Position numbers and translations under genes: made by a program. This document shows positions 40,043-42,021 of a stretch of DNA of 42,021 bases, in pieces. Numbering within the stretch: the first letter of the stretch is position 1; the number at the start of each line of letters is the position of its first letter. This DNA is from an uncultured Candidatus Melainabacteria bacterium (GTDB taxonomy: Bacteria > Cyanobacteriota > Vampirovibrionia > Gastranaerophilales > Gastranaerophilaceae): assembly GCA_947361615.1 (NCBI GenBank), contig CANAJP010000010.1:1-42021 (forward strand), in the 5' to 3' direction. The notes under the pieces were generated by a model that ran no database searches, had not been told where the DNA came from, and worked only from the letters and a program-made list of their open reading frames with translations.

Positions 40043-41029
40043 TTATAGTCCTAATCCCATATCAGAATCGTGGCTTTCGTTTATGTTTTTAATAACAGTT
40101 CTTGTGTTGCCCTCAGCTTTGAAGTTTTTCGGGTTTGTTGTCATCATAATCTTATCCGCGAAAATGGTTCTCATCCCCTGTGTAATGCTAGAACGGCCGA
40201 CAAAATAAATCTGCCCCGGTTTTTTCGTTACTTTATCAGGATAAATAACGATTTTCGGGCCTTGTGCGAAATAGTCTTCATAATAAACTTTTACACGGCC
40301 TGTTGCGTTGAAAAAGTTTGTAAGCTGGTTAAATTCCTGACGGTCTGAGTAAAGATTTAGAACTTTACCGTCTTTGTTAACCGCTTTTGTATTAGTTCTG
40401 CCTGTCGCAACAAAGTAGTTTGTTGAGGCGTTGTATGTGATTTTGTCAGCATGAACTTCGTTTTCTTCGCTTTTAACAATAGCGTTGCCGTTAAGTTTGA
40501 TGTCTTTTAAATCGCCGTTTTTATCTGTTTTGAACTCTGCATCATCGGAAAAAGCTTTAATATCTTTATAATCGATAGTAACATTTCCTTCTGCGACCAT
40601 AACGCCGGTCTTTGTGTTGTATTCCTGCATATCTGCGTTAACAACTGCGATTGGGGTTTGTCCGTCAAAAATTATTGTTTGCGTGTCGCCCTCTGCTCTT
40701 ACTGTTTTTTTGATAAGTGAAACTTTAAGAATGTTGGCTTTAACTTCACGTTTTTTGTTAGCTTTGTTTTCATATGCATAAGGTTTATCGTAGAAAGTTG
40801 CAGTGTCGAGCTTTTCATTGTTAATGACCGTAACATCCGCGGTTTCGCCGACAATATGCAAATCATCAATCGTTACGTTTACATCACCGTCAAATTTTAT
40901 TTTGCTTTCTTGCTCTGAATATGATTGGTTTTTGGATTCGATTACCAGATCAGACGCAAAGCAAACGAGCGAGGTAAGCCCGAAAACTGCTGTTATGATT
41001 ATTGCTGTCAGGAATTTTTTATTTGCCAT
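40043..41029 (-). CDS. lptA: LptA/OstA-like periplasmic protein
   Basis: This 328-residue protein has a signal peptide (residues 1-25, KKFLTAIIITAVFGLTSLVCFAS) and repeated OstA-like beta segments: VIESKNQSYSEQESKIKFDGDV, DADMQEYNTKTGVMVAEGNV-like strands, HADKITYNASTNYFVATGR and NLYSDRQEFNQLTNFFNATGR. OstA/LptA proteins bridge lipopolysaccharide across the periplasm. It is longer than E. coli LptA (185), so it may carry extra repeats. It overlaps lptC by 11 bases, which supports the LPS-export assignment. The symbol is by homology of fold and neighbourhood. Confidence 0.82.
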   Translation of the reverse strand: MANKKFLTAIIITAVFGLTSLVCFASDLVIESKNQSYSEQESKIKFDGDVNVTIDDLHIVGETADVTVINNEKLDTATFYDKPYAYENKANKKREVKANILKVSLIKKTVRAEGDTQTIIFDGQTPIAVVNADMQEYNTKTGVMVAEGNVTIDYKDIKAFSDDAEFKTDKNGDLKDIKLNGNAIVKSEENEVHADKITYNASTNYFVATGRTNTKAVNKDGKVLNLYSDRQEFNQLTNFFNATGRVKVYYEDYFAQGPKIVIYPDKVTKKPGQIYFVGRSSITQGMRTIFADKIMMTTNPKNFKAEGNTRTVIKNINESHDSDMGLGL

Positions 41030-41609
41030 TTTTTCTCCTGTCGTATATTTTTGAAGTTGTGTGTCCTTTAATTTTTATGTCTGAATAGTCCGCACTGATT
41101 TCGATTTCATCAGCACTGGCCATTAAAGAGTTGTCTTTTGTTAGTAAAACATTACCGTATGCGAAAATAGGTTCATCGTTTCCGCTCCAGACTAGTTTGT
41201 CAGCGTTAAGCGTTAACCCCTCTTTTATTACAAGATATGTGTCTTCAAAAAGGGTGATGGTCTTTTCTTTAGCGTTGTATGTGCCTTTAGAGGATGTAAT
41301 ACTCATTGAAACCTGGTTTTCTTTGTAGAAGTTTGCCAGAACTCCGTTGAGAGTTGCGATTTCCTGTTTACTGTCGTAAACGCCTGTATCGCCGTAGATT
41401 TCCCAGTATTTTTCTTCATCTTTTGTTTCGGTCAGAATAATTCCCTCAACGACTGCCTGCTGGCTGTCTTCTCCCTGAGCGATTGCTTTTCTGTTAAGCC
41501 CTGAGGTTAAAATTTTTGCTGAAAAAAACGACCACAATAGTATAAAAGTTATTACACCGGCTGCGATAATATATATTTTTTGTTTGTTAGTAAAACTCTG
41601 CCACTTCAT
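41019..41609 (-). CDS. lptC: LptC-like inner-membrane LPS export protein
   Basis: This 196-residue protein has one N-terminal transmembrane helix (residues 11-31, KIYIIAAGVITFILLWSFFSA) and a beta-jellyroll periplasmic domain (VEGIILTETKDEEKYWEIYGD, GTYNAKEKTITLFEDTYLVI, KLVWSGNDEPIFAYGNVLL), the usual LptC layout. It would hand LPS from the inner-membrane ABC transporter to LptA. It is first in the minus-strand cluster. A -10 box lies only 8 bases before its ATG, with no ribosome site. Confidence 0.85.
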   Translation of the reverse strand: MKWQSFTNKQKIYIIAAGVITFILLWSFFSAKILTSGLNRKAIAQGEDSQQAVVEGIILTETKDEEKYWEIYGDTGVYDSKQEIATLNGVLANFYKENQVSMSITSSKGTYNAKEKTITLFEDTYLVIKEGLTLNADKLVWSGNDEPIFAYGNVLLTKDNSLMASADEIEISADYSDIKIKGHTTSKIYDRRKNGK

Positions 41610-41617
41610 AATAAAAT

Positions 41618-41626
41618 ATTATAGCA
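41618..41626 (-). promoter_or_regulatory. Extended -10 promoter of lptC, near-leaderless
   Basis: On the minus strand TGCTATAAT ends at 41618, 8 bases before the lptC ATG (first base 41609). No good -35 was found; the extended -10 could suffice. Confidence 0.5.
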
Positions 41627-41691
41627 TAAACCCTTTTTATGAATCACGGGCTTTTTAATTCTTTACATTTCGACTCGTGGAAATTTGTACG

Positions 41692-41700
41692 TGTTATCAT
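41692..41700 (+). promoter_or_regulatory. Extended -10 promoter of dnaE, apparently leaderless
   Basis: TGTTATCAT ends 6 bases before the dnaE ATG at 41707. No -35 or ribosome site is evident. Confidence 0.5.
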
Positions 41701-41706
41701 GTAAGC

Positions 41707-41835
41707 ATGGCTGATATGAAATATGTACCTTTGCATGTCCACAGTGAATACTCGCTTTTGGATGGTGCTATAAGAGTTAAAGATTTATGTAACTTCGCAA
41801 AAGAGCATGAAATGCCGGCGGTTGCAATATGCTAA
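41707..41835 (+). pseudogene. dnaE: DNA polymerase III alpha subunit, first 41 codons, cut by a chimeric join
   Basis: The frame begins ADMKYVPLHVHSEYSLLDGA and runs to HEMPAVAI, the start of the PHP domain of DnaE, where the family continues with TDHGN. Instead, after GTTGCAATA the sequence becomes tgctaaacaagcac and the frame ends at TAA 41833-41835. The change coincides with the start of DNA of a different character, so the gene was probably intact in the organism and only the contig is cut. It should be divergent from lptC. Confidence 0.85.
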
Positions 41836-42021
41836 ACAAGCACATTGCTACCTAGCTATGTCCCACGAACCTCTTGAAGCTCTTCTTACATAGTCTCCAT
41901 GGTTGTTTTGAAATAGGATCTCACCGTGTCTTATAGGCTGGCACTCCTAGAATTCTCTTTTCTGTCAGGCTGGCCTCCACCTCACCACAATCCTTCTGTC
42001 TCTGCCTCTCAAGTAAGTGCT
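41830..42021. other. Rodent-like SINE DNA joined to the bacterial contig
   Basis: This block resembles antisense rodent short interspersed elements. The first part (41830-41866, gctaaacaagcacattgcta) is like a reversed tRNA-derived ID/B4 element, and the rest (from about 41907, ggatctcaccgtgt, ggctggcctccacctcacc, ctgcctctcaagtaagtgct) is like antisense B1. There is no open frame, and the composition differs from the bacterial side. Probable host DNA from a gut sample, joined by chimeric assembly or library formation. The identification is from remembered SINE consensus and not checked by a search. Confidence 0.85.

Noticed and set aside
1-42021. CRISPR array, insertion sequence or transposase
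   Set aside because: No regularly spaced direct repeats, cas genes or transposase-like frames were seen.

Overview
This AT-rich window looks like the chromosome of an uncultured Gram-negative gut bacterium with its end joined to unrelated DNA. LptC- and LptA-like genes indicate an outer membrane. The housekeeping content, and a dispersed family of pilin-like genes with a TMAEILLSLTIIGVVAAITLPS type N-terminus, suggest a non-photosynthetic relative of cyanobacteria such as Gastranaerophilales (Melainabacteria/Vampirovibrionia). That placement is an inference from memory of such genomes; no search was run. The last ~190 bases resemble antisense rodent SINE DNA, so a rodent gut metagenome with a chimeric contig end is the simplest source.

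Region 1 (1-6992, + strand) is a phage morphogenesis and packaging block: the 3' part of a P22-like coat protein, a small membrane protein, a scaffold-like protein, an adaptor-like protein, a GC-rich repeat-bearing gap, then small terminase, a hypothetical, a GNAT-like protein, portal, large terminase and a small membrane/coiled-coil protein. The order is unusual (capsid before terminase, portal before large terminase). No integrase, lysin or tail gene is seen in the window.

Region 2 (6975-26460) is mostly core chromosome: an MgtC-miaB-DUF475 operon, folE2-rpiB-rsfS, a PilZ protein with a short PLP decarboxylase-like protein, efp-accB-accC, rsgA-ispA-PAP2-like, a transketolase C-subunit-ftsE-ftsX-receiver-like-isochorismatase operon, and a HEAT-repeat protein. 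Region 3 (26510-32835) holds two unrecognised proteins, prs, typA and tRNA-Leu(GAG). Region 4 (32847-34333) is a small accessory patch with a 5'-truncated class A beta-lactamase, an SMR pump and a small hypothetical. Region 5 (34365-41609, - strand) is a long lptC-lptA-TPR-dprA-topA-aroE-flavoprotein cluster. The start of dnaE follows and is cut by the chimeric join near 41830.

The most interesting system is a set of three dispersed single-gene cassettes (13.4, 19.65 and 29.7 kb). Each has the same TTGACT-N17 promoter, the same start region, a 12-13 base G tract 10 codons after the ATG, a different palindrome-rich insert, a type IV pilin/pseudopilin N-terminal helix, a conserved middle and a divergent C-terminus resembling C-type-lectin-like DUF1566/Lcl_C domains. 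Each is followed by a terminator shared with a convergent housekeeping gene. With 12 G the first is in frame; with 13 G the other two are out of frame from the conserved ATG. This is the signature of phase-variable surface proteins. A second pattern is that several housekeeping genes have an apparent -10 box only 6-8 bases before the ATG, suggesting leaderless mRNAs.
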